A stretch of DNA of 64,000 nucleotides from Phycicoccus sp. M110.8 (GTDB lineage: Bacteria > Actinomycetota > Actinomycetes > Actinomycetales > Dermatophilaceae): contig NZ_JAWDIC010000004.1 of NCBI RefSeq assembly GCF_032464895.1, positions 496,001 to 560,000 of the forward strand, written 5' to 3'. Position 1 is the first letter of the stretch. Each line of letters starts with the position of its first letter. This document shows positions 63,521 to 64,000 of the stretch, in pieces. A model generated the notes under the pieces. That model was not told the origin of the DNA. It saw nothing but the letters and a program-made list of their open reading frames with translations, and did not search any database. A program made the translations under genes and the position numbers.

Positions 63521-63987
63521 GGCGGGCGGCCGGCGGAGACCACCGACTGGGCCCGGCGGGCGAACGCCCGCGCGTTCGCGGGCGGGAGCACGACGCGGAT
63601 CTGGCGGGGCTCCTCGGTCAGGACCGACGGGTCGAGGCTGGCCTCGGGGTCGTCGGGGTCGCGGTCGAGTGCCTCGATCACGACCACGCCGCGGGCCTCG
63701 TCCCAGGCGAGGCTGAGCGTGTTGACCCGGAACTCGTCCTCGATGGGCGTGTCCAGCGGCGCGTTGTCGACCAGGGCGGCAGCGGCGTGGTCGCCCCCCG
63801 CTCCCCCGGCGTAGCTGTCCAGCAGGTCGTTGATGCGGTCGGCCAGGACCGACACCTGCTCCTTCTCCAGCGACACGCTCGTGACCCGACGGCCCGAGCT
63901 GGCCTGCAGGAAGAAGGTGCGCTGGCCCGGGGGGCCGACGGTGCCGGCCACGAACCGGTCCGGTGGGTCGAACTCGACGAGCGCCAT
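63448..63987 (-). CDS. DUF3090 family protein
   Basis: 179 residues. RFVAGTVGPPGQRTFFLQA near the start and a zinc-ribbon end (PPCPFCGGPLEPEGHICPRA) define the family. Function unknown; it commonly accompanies SCO1664-like genes and mshC. TAGGCT lies 6 bases before the ATG, which shows the gene is complete at the window's right edge. Confidence 0.93.
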   Translation of the reverse strand: MALVEFDPPDRFVAGTVGPPGQRTFFLQASSGRRVTSVSLEKEQVSVLADRINDLLDSYAGGAGGDHAAAALVDNAPLDTPIEDEFRVNTLSLAWDEARGVVVIEALDRDPDDPEASLDPSVLTEEPRQIRVVLPPANARAFARRAQSVVSAGRPPCPFCGGPLEPEGHICPRANGYKR

Positions 63988-64000
63988 GGAGCGAGCCTAA

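Overview
The window reads as chromosome of a high-GC actinobacterium, probably Micrococcales and perhaps Intrasporangiaceae (the family is an inference). Supporting markers are rbpA, mycothiol ligase mshC, DUF3090, a complete Pup-proteasome gene set, PafBC and abundant leaderless GTG/ATG starts. I found about 56 protein genes and no tRNA, rRNA, CRISPR array, insertion sequence or prophage. Genes are packed tightly. Only one gene-free stretch exceeds 300 bases (4333-4762).

Layout. 1-4.3 kb: a transporter fragment, rbpA behind a SigR-like promoter, then lnt-ppm-fxsA (lipoprotein acylation and polyprenol-mannose). 4.7-19.1 kb: a fermentative block. kamD-kamE-kal point left. kdd and kamA are divergent at the far end. 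Between them lie xfp-pta-ackA (phosphoketolase, phosphotransacetylase, acetate kinase), an amidohydrolase, a Gfo/Idh oxidoreductase and a chaB-like gene. Together these encode most of clostridial-type lysine fermentation plus the acetyl-phosphate/acetate branch that would yield ATP. 19.3-24 kb: bioY, ybaK, an Lrp regulator, a 5'-3' exonuclease, a DHA2 exporter and a DinB protein. 24-35.5 kb: helY, dagK, tatC, tatA, pafC, pafB, DUF3866, two FKBPs and pafA. 35.6-42 kb: two large coiled-coil proteins, an epimerase, two hydrolases and a 1-Cys peroxiredoxin. 42-45.5 kb: prcA, prcB, pup, dop. 45.5-50.8 kb: a hydrolase, a PRPP-synthase paralogue, DUF3054, and an adenylation-carrier-acyltransferase fusion behind an iron box. 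50.8-64 kb: mpa, trmI, a site-2 protease, metH, a RecB-like nuclease, a HAD phosphatase, PAC2, mshC, an SCO1664-like gene and DUF3090.

The Pup-proteasome genes (mpa, dop, pup, prcB, prcA, pafA, pafB, pafC) all lie on the minus strand, as in the usual actinobacterial locus. Two blocks of plus-strand genes interrupt them.

The least expected signal is at the DNA level. The heptamer GTATGCC (or its complement GGCATAC) occurs 38 times by eye, on both strands and in several reading frames, and it forces otherwise rare codons (TAT, GCA, ATA). A second pattern is promoter placement. At least 22 genes have a TANNNT-like hexamer 6-8 bases before the start codon. In four of them the hexamer begins with the TAG stop codon of the preceding gene.
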